Source of the DNA: Chloroflexota bacterium
Lineage (GTDB): Bacteria > Chloroflexota > Anaerolineae > J102
Length of the DNA stretch: 22,351 bases
Assembly (NCBI GenBank): GCA_013152695.1
Contig: JAADFV010000221.1
Location: 1 to 22,351, forward strand
Reading direction: 5' to 3'
Position 1 is the first letter of the stretch, and each line of letters opens with the position of its first letter. This document shows positions 17,501-22,351 of this stretch, in pieces. The notes beneath the pieces are model-generated. The model saw only the letters and a list, made by a program, of their open reading frames with translations, was not told where the DNA came from and ran no database searches. The position numbers were made by a program, and so were the translations under genes.

Positions 17501-20500
17501 CCAGGCCGATCACGCCTTCCTGATCGGCCTGCAGGATGCCAACAATGACGGCCTCCCCGAACCCTATGAGGGCCTGGGTAAGGGCAAAGCTCTCACTGCC
17601 GGTAACGCTGCCGGCGCCGGCTACATCACCGTCGCCTACAATAATGACTCCAGCCTGGGCGGTCTGCCGGTCTCGTTGCAGGTAATTAAAGTGGGCTGCA
17701 CCAAGAACGCCTTGGGCGAGGATAGCACTTATCGTGGCAACCTGCTGGTGATCAATTCGGACAATCTTTTTGATGAAAAGCTGACTCTGCGCCACACCGG
17801 CGACTTTGGCGGCCGCCCCGATAATTTTGAATTCGAATGGTACATCGCCCCGGTTGACGACACCGGCGTCTCCCCCACGGCCATCCCACCCAACTATCCC
17901 TGGCGCCGCTGGACTAAAATTGAACCAGGCGCGAGTGAGATCGGACCAGAGATCACCATCGAAGGCGCCAACCCCACCACCCTCAGTGACAACTGGCTGA
18001 TTATGCGCTACAAGGGCTACCCCATCTGCGGTAATCGGTATCGCTGGAGTGCCTTTGCCGGCGACCCCTCGGCCAAACCCTCAGAAGTGCGAGCGCAGTT
18101 CGCACCAGGTTGGATCAAGCGCGTGACCTCGGCCCTCAATCCCTTCGATGCTCGCGTCGACGACTTCATCAGCGCCCCCGTCAACACCACGGTGGACATG
18201 ATCCGCCAGGCCGGACACCGCTACGAAGGACCGGTCGCCCTTAGCAACGACCCTGAAACCATCAACGCTATGGGCCTGATCGAAGCCTACGAAACCGTCC
18301 TCGACCGTGGACGCAAACTCTCCATCGACTCTGGTGTCAACGATCAGGGGGCCAACGCCGCTCTACTCAACGTAACCTCGCGCATCGCCGATCTCTACAT
18401 GCTCTTGGGCAACGACGCCTACATGGATGCTCTCGATCCGACTGTGGGCCTGAACACGAGCAGTGGATTTGCCTCGCGCGCACCTGCCATCTTTGCCTTT
18501 ATGAACCAGTTCCGTTCCGACAGCTTCGGACTCATCGATGAGGAGCTGGCCTTGTTGCGCGGTCGCGACGAGACCCTGGGCGGAGTGGCGGCCGCGCCTA
18601 CCTACAATCGCCTTACCTGGAACTTTACCAATGGTGAGGGCGAAGTAGCCTACGTCACCAACTACAACATCAAGGATGTCAACCAGGATGGTTTCGTGGA
18701 CGAGGCGGATGCGGCGATCCTCTATCCCCAGGGCCACGGTGACGCCTGGGGACACATGCTTACAGCCATTAGCAAATATTACCAATTGCTGCGCCATCCC
18801 TACTACACCTGGTCACCTCGCGCCGAACCTATTGGTGTAGCCGGCGCACCGGTGGTGGTGGACTATTACGATGAACGTCGTTTTGCCATTGCTGCTGCTG
18901 CTAAAGCCCGTATTGGTGCCGAGATCGTGGACCTGGCCTACCGTAAAGAATATGCCGAACCTGATAGCCAGGAATATGTGGATAGCCACATCGACGCTTC
19001 CGATGGGCAACGTCGTGCCTGGGGTGTAGCCGATTGGGCACGCCGCGCCGGGCAAGGCGCTTACTTCGATTGGGTGGTGGCCAACGCCATTCTGCCGCCG
19101 GTAGACGATCGCTACACGGACGTGCGCAAGATAGACCGTACCACCGTAGCCGAACTCGGTGAAATTGTCGACGAGTATGCCGCCATCCAACAGCAGTTGG
19201 ACGAGGCCGATAGCGGTCTGAACCCTCTGGGGTTGGCCGAAAACGCTGTACTCTTCGATCTGGACCCGGCACAAACCAAGACTACTCCCGAGCACGGAGG
19301 CAAAACCCACTTCGAGCAGGTTTACGATCGGGCACTGCTTAGTATCGGCAACGCCCTGGCCCTCTTCGATTACGCCAACGAGATGAAAATCGCCGAACGC
19401 GAATCGCAGAACAATCGCCGAGACTTCATCACCAGCATCATCGAGAAAGACACTGCCTTGATGAACGAGCTGATCGAACTCTTCGGCTATCCCTACGACG
19501 CCGATATCGGTGTCAATGGCACCTACCCTGAAGGTTACGATGGACCGGATATCTACAATTATGACCTCTGGGATCGTAATGAACTCACGGATTACCAGAA
19601 ACGATGCAGCGATGCCGACGTCAATGCCGGGCATTGTTCCCCCCAGACGACCACCTTCACCGTAGAATATGCTGCCATCGATTGTCTGGGCAAGTTCCCC
19701 ACGAGAGCCATGAATGCTATCGCCAGCGGCGATCTCTGCCCAGACGTGAATCTGAAGAAGGACGGTAGCAATAAGGTGAAGATTAAGTATCGGGTTGGCA
19801 TCGGTCTGGATGCTGGACGAGGGCGCTTCAAACCGGCATCGTGGCCGGAAAACAGCGCCCGCAAAGCGCCCGGTGAGATCCAGAACGCCCTCCAGGACTT
19901 AACCGAAGCACGGCTGGAGTACGAGATGGCAATTCAGGCCTATCAGAATCATATCGAGTTGATGGATGGCATGCAAAAGAACATCCAGGAGAAGGCCGAG
20001 TATCTTGCCTCTATTCGCAGGCTTCAGAATTCTGAACGATGGACTGTTTATACTCTGAATGAGGTTATGAAAACGCTCAAGATAGCTGCTAAAGCTGTAC
20101 GAAAAGCTGGCGAGATCACATTTGATCTCTCGCATGCAGCATCGCAATGTCCGCCACGAGCTGTTGGTCTTTCCAACGACGTGGGAGCTCCTGTGGTCTG
20201 TGCCGTTACTGTTGCGGGAACAAGCATTAGTTCGGCTGCCAAGGTAACCGCAGAGACCATGGAGGACATTGCAGAGGTAGGAGGGTATATCAGAGAAGCC
20301 ATCATTGCGAGCCTGGAAACCGCCATTCTCGATAAGTCTACCGATTACGAACTCGCCCAATACGGAAAGGCGATGGGCGGCTTGCTTCTGGAGGAAAGAC
20401 AACTACGCTTAGACCTGTATCTAGCCAAAGATAAGGTCAATTCGGCTCAAGGAAACTACGATCAGATTTTGCAGCGTGGCTTCCGTAAATTGAACGAGCT

Positions 20501-22351
20501 TAGCCGCCTACGCAAACGCTGGGCCGGGCAGATCACAGAACAACGCTACAATGACATGGCCTACCGCATCTTCCAGAACGATGCTCTGCAAAAGTACCGC
20601 AAACAGTTCGATCTGGCGCAACTTTATACCTACTTGACCGCTGCTGCCTATGATTACGAGACCAATCTTTCCGGTGACGATCCTGCCAACGGCGACAAAT
20701 TCCTGCGAGATATTGTGGAACAGCGCACGTTAGGCGAACTGCGGCGGTTTGTACCGCAGCCACTCGAGCCCGTCGTCGGGTCTGGCGGTTTGGCCGAACC
20801 GTTAGCACAAATGAATGAAAATTTCAAGGTGCTCAAAGGCCAGATGGGCTTCAACAACCCTCAGTCCGAGGCCAACCGTTTCTCGTTACGTAATGAACTC
20901 TTCCGCTTACGCGACGACTCCGACGCCAGATGGCGGCAAGAACTCATGCGTTACTACACGCCTAATATTTACGCCAATGATGACGTCGCTCGCCTTGCCA
21001 AACGCCCCTACGGCGACAGTGGTCCGCAACCGGGGTTGGTGATTCCTATCCCCACGACGATTACCGAAGGCCTGAACTTCTTCGGTCAGCGCCTGGGCCC
21101 CGGTGACAGTGCCTATGACGCCAGCCAATTCTCTACCAAGATTGCCAACGTAGGCGTATGGTTCCAGGATTACGACACCACACGCCTGGCACAAACCCCA
21201 CGCATCTATCTGCTCCCTGCCGGTAAAGATGTGGGCCGGCCCCGCAATACCAGAGGCCTGCTACGCTACTGGAACGTTACCGAGCAACTACTGCCCGTAC
21301 CCTATCCCATCACCCAGGCCGACATGGAGAACCCCGATTGGACGCCACGGCTCAACGGCCTCGACGGCCAGCTCTACAAGATCAAACCCTACACTCGCTT
21401 CCGCGCCTATCCCTACACGCCCACTCTTTCTCCCAATGAACTGAATACCGACACTCGCCTGATCGGACGCACAGTGTGGAACACGAAATGGCTGCTGGTC
21501 ATCCCCGGTTCTACTCTGCTCTCTAACCCGCAGATCGGCATTGAACGCTTTATCGAAGACGTGTCGGACATCTACATCTATTTCCAAACGTACGCTTATG
21601 CCGGAACTGCTGCCCAGCAAAGCTCCGATTTGAGCTCCCAAGATATCGCCTCATTAATGACGCAGGCCATTCACCCCGCCAGCACCACTACAGCTCTCCC
21701 CTTGCCCGATCTTGTCCTCTACGGCACAGTACAGCGAGACGGCCAGGCACTGGAGAGCGGCACAGTAAAAGCGCTTCTGCCGCGAGGCGGCGTGGCTACA
21801 GCCGCTATTCTCCCCATCAGCGGCACAGATTACGGTTATGTGCTCAGCATCCCCCTACGCCAATACGACCCCGCCATCACCAGCTACGACGCCAACAGCG
21901 TACGTCCCGGCGAGAGCATCAGCTTCCAAATTGACGACAGCCCGGCCATGTTTACCGATGCCAACGGCACCGTTGCCAACAGTTTCACCGTACCTCTGGA
22001 CGGCATGGGCCACACACAACCCATCAACCTCTTCCTATCCGGCCCTGATGCCTATCCCTTGGGCGATGTCAACGCCAGCGGCCGTCGCGACTCCGGCGAT
22101 GCGTTGCTCGTGCTCAAATACGATGTAGGTCTCATCGAAGGTGTCACGACCTTCCCGCCCGGGCCCCGCACCATCTATCTGCCCTTGTGCGACATCATCG
22201 AAGATGGTGCCTGTAATGCCAGCGACGCCCTGCGCATCCTGCAGTGCGACGTGGGTATGAGCGATGTCAATTGCCCCAATCACCCCACGGCGGCAGGCCA
22301 GCAGCAAAGCACCACCTCCGATAACGCTCCGCTCATTTTGCACTTGCAACT
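8598..22351 (+). CDS. Giant secreted multidomain beta-helix/cohesin/dockerin protein (partial, 3' open)
   Basis: At least 4,584 codons with no stop to the window end; the frame was read by hand throughout. Start: three successive ATGs at 8598, 8601 and 8604 with AAGGA at 8591-8595, so 8601 or 8604 has the best spacing; ATG 8544 overlapping the previous stop is an alternative. Domains by residue: signal peptide 1-32; beta-helix with GGX excursions 70-615, closed by a DQRG...CDVGAYE module (616-694); CSLREA-started beta-helix (ICSLREAI, 714-721) to 1055; units 3 (1056-1365) and 4 (1366-1928), each closing with DQRG...CDIG; conserved core part A (about 1928-2375); cohesin-like fold holding a PKD domain (2376-2597); core part B (2597-4336), with EF-hand-type loops at 2980 and 3360 and a helical region (3760-4010); a beta domain (4373-4478); a dockerin (4489-4558). 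The last residues, APLILHLQ, resemble the start of another cohesin. No enzyme motif is recognised. Likely role is structural or adhesive at the cell surface; inference. Confidence 0.95.
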   Translation, partial: MMMKIRHLRQLLVFMGLALMVVVLGAGNQVEALGQTPAAPAAAPRLNAPGHPPLSPQSDRLDALPSSRVWFVETWGADIYFCGDPTIPCRTIGATINKASNGDLILIGPGTYHEHLIIDKNLTLSGSRIGDTILDGSNSGRVVKIPVSRKVILEYLTIQNGRVVGTNGSDGSKGSDGGGGSAGSNGINGNDGGDGGTGGSGHVGGNGGNGGNGLGGGVYNAGNLTMRHVTVSNNTAKGGDGGTGGIGGRGGKGGTGGKGSDGRCSWGGCYGAFGHGAGDGGRGGNGGAGGNGGAGGSGGDGRGGGIYNAGTLIIEDSLVKENKALGGNGGTGGTGGLGGRGGTGGAGGDWDHWGCYAVSGGNGGNGGRGGSSGSGGAGGNSGDGQGGGIYNAGTLTVRKTTVQDNAENDGGNGGSGGSRGTPGSGGSGGAGGSGGSVCSRNIPGGYNGASGSSGSYGSNGSGRSNGETFGGGIYNDTNNVTITTSVISGNHADVGGGIYNGVGDATISSSTFVGNSARWGGAVFGGSGTLYLTNSTVSGNTAEVGGGLGIQGSANIIQSTLANNSASAYADSIATAGAVRIKNTIVYNTSAEENCGGWIISLGNNIYSDDSCNYMAPSDSIIPNLKLGALKENGGPTPTHALLPGSPAIDRIPAYACQDIGSSPVTKDQRGVTRPQDGDDDGTTSCDVGAYEAEYIPPLTVNTKRDDDDSNDAICSLREAIKTVVSNANFGGCRRGDGDPIIVFDPTVHGTINLVHGQLDINKNMTIVGPGAKVLAVSGNHTSRVFNITKGHVTISGLSIRDGAGDLYGTGVKTYGGSNTRVVLRECSINYNSSTREGAGIFNAPNVHMLIDSCTIAYNSTSSVGGGISNSGVMTVTNSTISGNSAVLGGGVRINNGSISLYFSTLTENSATKGGANIRNNNSTVNLFATIVANPTRKRNCSGTPLTSLGGYNRISDTSCQLQNATTDDQENATIELEPLADNDGPTLTHKPAGQKNTTLVDIMPRFVCESALQSLGMANQDQRGKTRPAWGIRQEGVIVPKSEWRCDAGAVELGAATLLVCGPPLLPISQHLDRCTYDAISTALQDAQTGDTIVVSGVVTETVTVTKDVTIRGPLLRESTPGTHMGVVQASLTEADGDQEPGSVFTIAPDTTVTIKNLNIRHGDAAQGGAINNAGNLTLEGVTLYASRAISGGAVYNGGTLMVQNSTIYSNTAQSGGGIFNAAAGSVQVIEATLTDNAGGTLYNEPEGSMQVGGSILSSREADSQCGGSTVTSDDYNLTNGSDCFTTPAEHDISGDPQLGPLRDNGGPTLTLDLSATSPAVESGPPEDSCTVTSDQRGKPRPFDMPGGGGSRCDIGAIEYGPQTLTVCENCDEEPDNGRFNDLQKALNYAFGGDIIAIEAGTYTGNFTVYKDVTLEHAGIDVTTLSPDQPVDVRAILQASDRTIPEQQRLLSEDRASGLAGTVLTVQAFNPIPASGTIVASSDVSVTLQNLTIQHGLSRLGGGINNRGHLTIIRSTLADNAAVNQLDAGGSVVAGQEARGGAIYNTGQITMTRSTLSGNQAEYYGGALYNAALPGDTNTATALIEASTIADNKAARLPTQFVVSIDNGPVFDPPTLTIFSGDIVQFQNRTGETYRLLVEPASACNTDAVKVEPLGMGLSAPLICNSGPVTLHSDQVNTLSIELTVNPLPFTPEAHAIYAGNNSSATILQSILVKSAGMAGGNCILASASGHITSLGYNLVDDASCGLTDNTDLRPAVMPTLDARLGPLQDNNAIDFEHNTVSGFTYSHALIPGSSAIDRIPPESCGAGATHAIALVAGENSVLSIKAGDIVTFTYQAHVTVALDDGEANVDLIDIPAGGSSRQRQFNEVGSYTYRVYDNDSRAQIAYGSITVQERTRITDQRGVLLPQRGTGRKFACDIGSYEFKPWIVGQPVMHPPSAIITQPARWNVGGAESGPDVQSYHAWSAAESQDYALRPSPNDGDDTIEPEELVSVYWDTDPNPATLVEISQVGVIEWPDNPQIHVSGAGVALMHSDINDGFQISGARAFEGLNPADAEAGQLILNSIFRRTTLPAIAGDSYSVLQWIKGNQANAALKVQVVKTVDWNTPGIRDMRSERTQCEIGRELRYRDFSDDAGILHGHEDPEGKSGQILEGEAFDGVHKTSELAYAQNTVDNLIPPAYNQETREGPIIPILNSAPTTFENTDPVSGDHDLRIAWYRPDSRNVAWPVKTVGYRCNWPDDPPEIVIASELGSEIGGQAQLSTDAYSDLTIYHQANEALPGYSPNWEHALLAASNLGNPSPALYALRTDLQDRDPTQPGNQSYAMLKYHDPREDGLTKIGIFKVVLTRPADPISNFTADSGTVTLRSGALQAQSVAAPPNLILRVNDGNLSPGGNVTLPLEALGARNLQSLSLKVTYDADKLIPTGCTSNRMDFVEELNGLQVTSDSPQWPFHVVHFRASIAAGTDAQYFWDFGDGTKRVAGAEVSHVYGSNGNYTVKVTVANGVFADLTATTSVLIDDTAIPGTLADLPSTGCRIEQPGQLSIVLQTRAKHGLSGNLHLSDLTFAAAPSFNTDGETTEVGLSDIALFGPSYEDLSYHITAGNPVYAPTPLRGLLDIQPCPQTRAADVTARPFWKDWKGMLWARAAGDMEVLYFYPLQPGFYLTDDHARALGLVDNNDNVLSEEERVGRCVPWMDQLSSGTVPYADFPEEGSNTQILPVAYHADWPDLPPLLSVGETVYERAKSGISGVANQLAVSRIYDDWAPGAWDSATQKIIVQGPEVQQSLVQLIDPISEVRVHLNLKINDNWSLPTDIKTQRLLFGGGQAIIGNKNDPNLTLPFSLRSRVLFDDGKGDLIFRGYYDGTSKEYIKGDPLLLLNVMSTSDKARLLSLCAGGGDSYPYDNTACGKYKNAVEALYWKTLNPRQLDLCRNADGELYNGDPEPASNQLPWNPDYSEVQSCTTIDYYRDGQADHAFLIGLQDANNDGLPEPYEGLGKGKALTAGNAAGAGYITVAYNNDSSLGGLPVSLQVIKVGCTKNALGEDSTYRGNLLVINSDNLFDEKLTLRHTGDFGGRPDNFEFEWYIAPVDDTGVSPTAIPPNYPWRRWTKIEPGASEIGPEITIEGANPTTLSDNWLIMRYKGYPICGNRYRWSAFAGDPSAKPSEVRAQFAPGWIKRVTSALNPFDARVDDFISAPVNTTVDMIRQAGHRYEGPVALSNDPETINAMGLIEAYETVLDRGRKLSIDSGVNDQGANAALLNVTSRIADLYMLLGNDAYMDALDPTVGLNTSSGFASRAPAIFAFMNQFRSDSFGLIDEELALLRGRDETLGGVAAAPTYNRLTWNFTNGEGEVAYVTNYNIKDVNQDGFVDEADAAILYPQGHGDAWGHMLTAISKYYQLLRHPYYTWSPRAEPIGVAGAPVVVDYYDERRFAIAAAAKARIGAEIVDLAYRKEYAEPDSQEYVDSHIDASDGQRRAWGVADWARRAGQGAYFDWVVANAILPPVDDRYTDVRKIDRTTVAELGEIVDEYAAIQQQLDEADSGLNPLGLAENAVLFDLDPAQTKTTPEHGGKTHFEQVYDRALLSIGNALALFDYANEMKIAERESQNNRRDFITSIIEKDTALMNELIELFGYPYDADIGVNGTYPEGYDGPDIYNYDLWDRNELTDYQKRCSDADVNAGHCSPQTTTFTVEYAAIDCLGKFPTRAMNAIASGDLCPDVNLKKDGSNKVKIKYRVGIGLDAGRGRFKPASWPENSARKAPGEIQNALQDLTEARLEYEMAIQAYQNHIELMDGMQKNIQEKAEYLASIRRLQNSERWTVYTLNEVMKTLKIAAKAVRKAGEITFDLSHAASQCPPRAVGLSNDVGAPVVCAVTVAGTSISSAAKVTAETMEDIAEVGGYIREAIIASLETAILDKSTDYELAQYGKAMGGLLLEERQLRLDLYLAKDKVNSAQGNYDQILQRGFRKLNELSRLRKRWAGQITEQRYNDMAYRIFQNDALQKYRKQFDLAQLYTYLTAAAYDYETNLSGDDPANGDKFLRDIVEQRTLGELRRFVPQPLEPVVGSGGLAEPLAQMNENFKVLKGQMGFNNPQSEANRFSLRNELFRLRDDSDARWRQELMRYYTPNIYANDDVARLAKRPYGDSGPQPGLVIPIPTTITEGLNFFGQRLGPGDSAYDASQFSTKIANVGVWFQDYDTTRLAQTPRIYLLPAGKDVGRPRNTRGLLRYWNVTEQLLPVPYPITQADMENPDWTPRLNGLDGQLYKIKPYTRFRAYPYTPTLSPNELNTDTRLIGRTVWNTKWLLVIPGSTLLSNPQIGIERFIEDVSDIYIYFQTYAYAGTAAQQSSDLSSQDIASLMTQAIHPASTTTALPLPDLVLYGTVQRDGQALESGTVKALLPRGGVATAAILPISGTDYGYVLSIPLRQYDPAITSYDANSVRPGESISFQIDDSPAMFTDANGTVANSFTVPLDGMGHTQPINLFLSGPDAYPLGDVNASGRRDSGDALLVLKYDVGLIEGVTTFPPGPRTIYLPLCDIIEDGACNASDALRILQCDVGMSDVNCPNHPTAAGQQQSTTSDNAPLILHLQ
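9090..10010 (+). repeat. Four glycine-rich GGX excursions in the first beta-helix
   Basis: Within the giant gene, DNA built from GGT/GGC-rich triplets encodes four blocks of about 50-65 residues (about 9090-9239, 9309-9509, 9573-9755, 9828-10007). Each block is dominated by GGX triplets (for example GGNGGTGGTGGLGGRGG). Blocks 2 to 4 break in the middle into a Cys/aromatic segment (RCSWGGCYGAFGHG; DWDHWGCYAVSG; SVCSRNIPGGYNG) before returning to glycine. The blocks are separated by near-identical beta-helix rungs GGG(I/V)YNAG(T/N)L. GGX runs are known to form polyglycine-II bundles, as in the phage S16 tail adhesin. Confidence 0.9.
13389..13676 (+). other. Cupredoxin-like beta insert 1 inside beta-helix unit 4
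   Basis: Residues about 1598-1693 of the giant protein. The rung ending ASTIADNKAAR is interrupted by a sequence with LTIFSGDIVQFQNRTGETYR and ending TLSIELTVNPLP, after which rung-like sequence returns (AIYAGNNSSATILQSILV). The I-x-x-GD-x-V-x-F-x-N pattern is that of plastocyanin-like beta-sandwiches. No His-Cys-His-Met copper ligand set is evident, so metal binding is not claimed. Confidence 0.45.
14025..14300 (+). other. Cupredoxin- or PKD-like beta insert 2 inside the closing module of unit 4
   Basis: Residues about 1810-1901. The closing module normally runs from SSAIDRIPPESCG directly to TDQRG; here about 90 residues intervene, with SVLSIKAGDIVTFTYQ, a strand VTVALDDGEANVDL, and FNEVGSYTYRVYDND then YGSITVQE. 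The GD-x-V-x-F and F-x-x-x-GSYTY pattern is common to cupredoxin-like and PKD/Ig-like sandwiches. It shares its opening pattern with insert 1, which suggests the two are related. Confidence 0.45.
15723..16389 (+). other. Cohesin-like domain interrupted by a PKD domain
   Basis: Residues about 2376-2597. The first cohesin half (LILRVNDGNLSPGGNVTLPL, SLSLKVTYDADKLIPTGC) parallels the cohesin of the first operon gene. It is interrupted at about 15960-16150 by a PKD domain with the classical WDFGDGT, then VSHVYGSNGNYTVKVTV. Cohesin-like sequence then resumes: TGCRIEQPGQLSIVLQTR, GLSGNLHLSDLTFAAAP. The first half ends and the second half begins with TGC, so the two cysteines may be paired across the insertion. 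PKD domains are known as extracellular spacer or binding modules. Confidence 0.6.
22062..22274 (+). other. Dockerin domain with two calcium loops
   Basis: Residues about 4489-4559 of the giant protein. Loop 1, GDVNASGRRDSGDALLVLK, has Asp/Asn/Ser/Asp/Asp at loop positions 1, 3, 5, 9 and 12. Loop 2, CDIIEDGACNASDALRIL, has Asp at 1, 5 and 12 and Asn at 9. Each loop is followed by a short helix. This is the F-hand duplication of dockerins. The linker between the loops is long (about 30 residues) and loop 2 has extra cysteines, so partner choice cannot be predicted. Confidence 0.8.

Noticed and set aside
18813..19634. 273-aa minus-strand open frame inside the giant gene.
   Set aside because: Antisense of a well-supported coding frame, with no recognisable domain and no ribosome site.
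8598..22351. Possibility that the giant frame is a chain of several genes or contains a frameshift.
   Set aside because: The frame was read codon by codon with no stop, and recognisable domains follow each other in the same frame throughout.

Overview
The window looks like a piece of a Chloroflexota (Chloroflexi) genome, probably from the Anaerolineae/Caldilineae side. This is judged from protein style only: a BTAD/SARP regulator with a fused NTPase, a LysM protein with jelly-roll modules, Thr-Pro linkers followed by a short LHLPLL-type segment, and very large extracellular beta-helix proteins. No rRNA, tRNA, CRISPR array, transposase or phage gene is visible. || Layout. (1) 1-295: a degenerate interspersed repeat and a strong terminator for the leftward gene. 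(2) 296-2149 (-): a secreted protein with two jelly-roll carbohydrate-binding-like modules and two LysM domains, with a near-consensus promoter. (3) 2150-2596: spacer with that promoter and a second interspersed repeat. (4) 2597-4165 (-): a SARP/BTAD transcription factor with an NB-ARC-like NTPase that ends early. (5) 4300-4539 (+): a small divergent protein. Three tandem 11-bp repeats and a perfect TATAAT lie between genes 4 and 5. (6) 4540-4853: spacer with repeat remnants. (7) 4854-22351 (+): an apparent three-gene operon, namely a 335-aa secreted cohesin-like protein, an 893-aa secreted protein with an SdrD_B-like insert, and a giant secreted protein of at least 4,584 residues that is still open at the window edge. 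|| The giant protein was translated by hand in one uninterrupted frame from 8598 to 22351. In order it holds a signal peptide, a right-handed beta-helix carrying four glycine-rich GGX excursions, three more beta-helix units (the second opened by a CSLREA motif), cupredoxin-like inserts inside the fourth unit, a long conserved core of unknown function interrupted by a cohesin-like fold that itself holds a PKD domain, a helical hairpin region, a carboxypeptidase-regulatory-like beta domain, and a dockerin. From memory, the core and the 893-aa neighbour resemble a pair of giant uncharacterised extracellular proteins found in several phyla; this could not be checked here. || Working idea (inference): the operon builds a large surface or extracellular assembly. 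The giant supplies adhesive and structural modules, and cohesin-like and dockerin-like modules in the same operon could join subunits. The SARP regulator and small protein next door may control it, but the best regulator-site evidence in the window points to autoregulation of the SARP gene.
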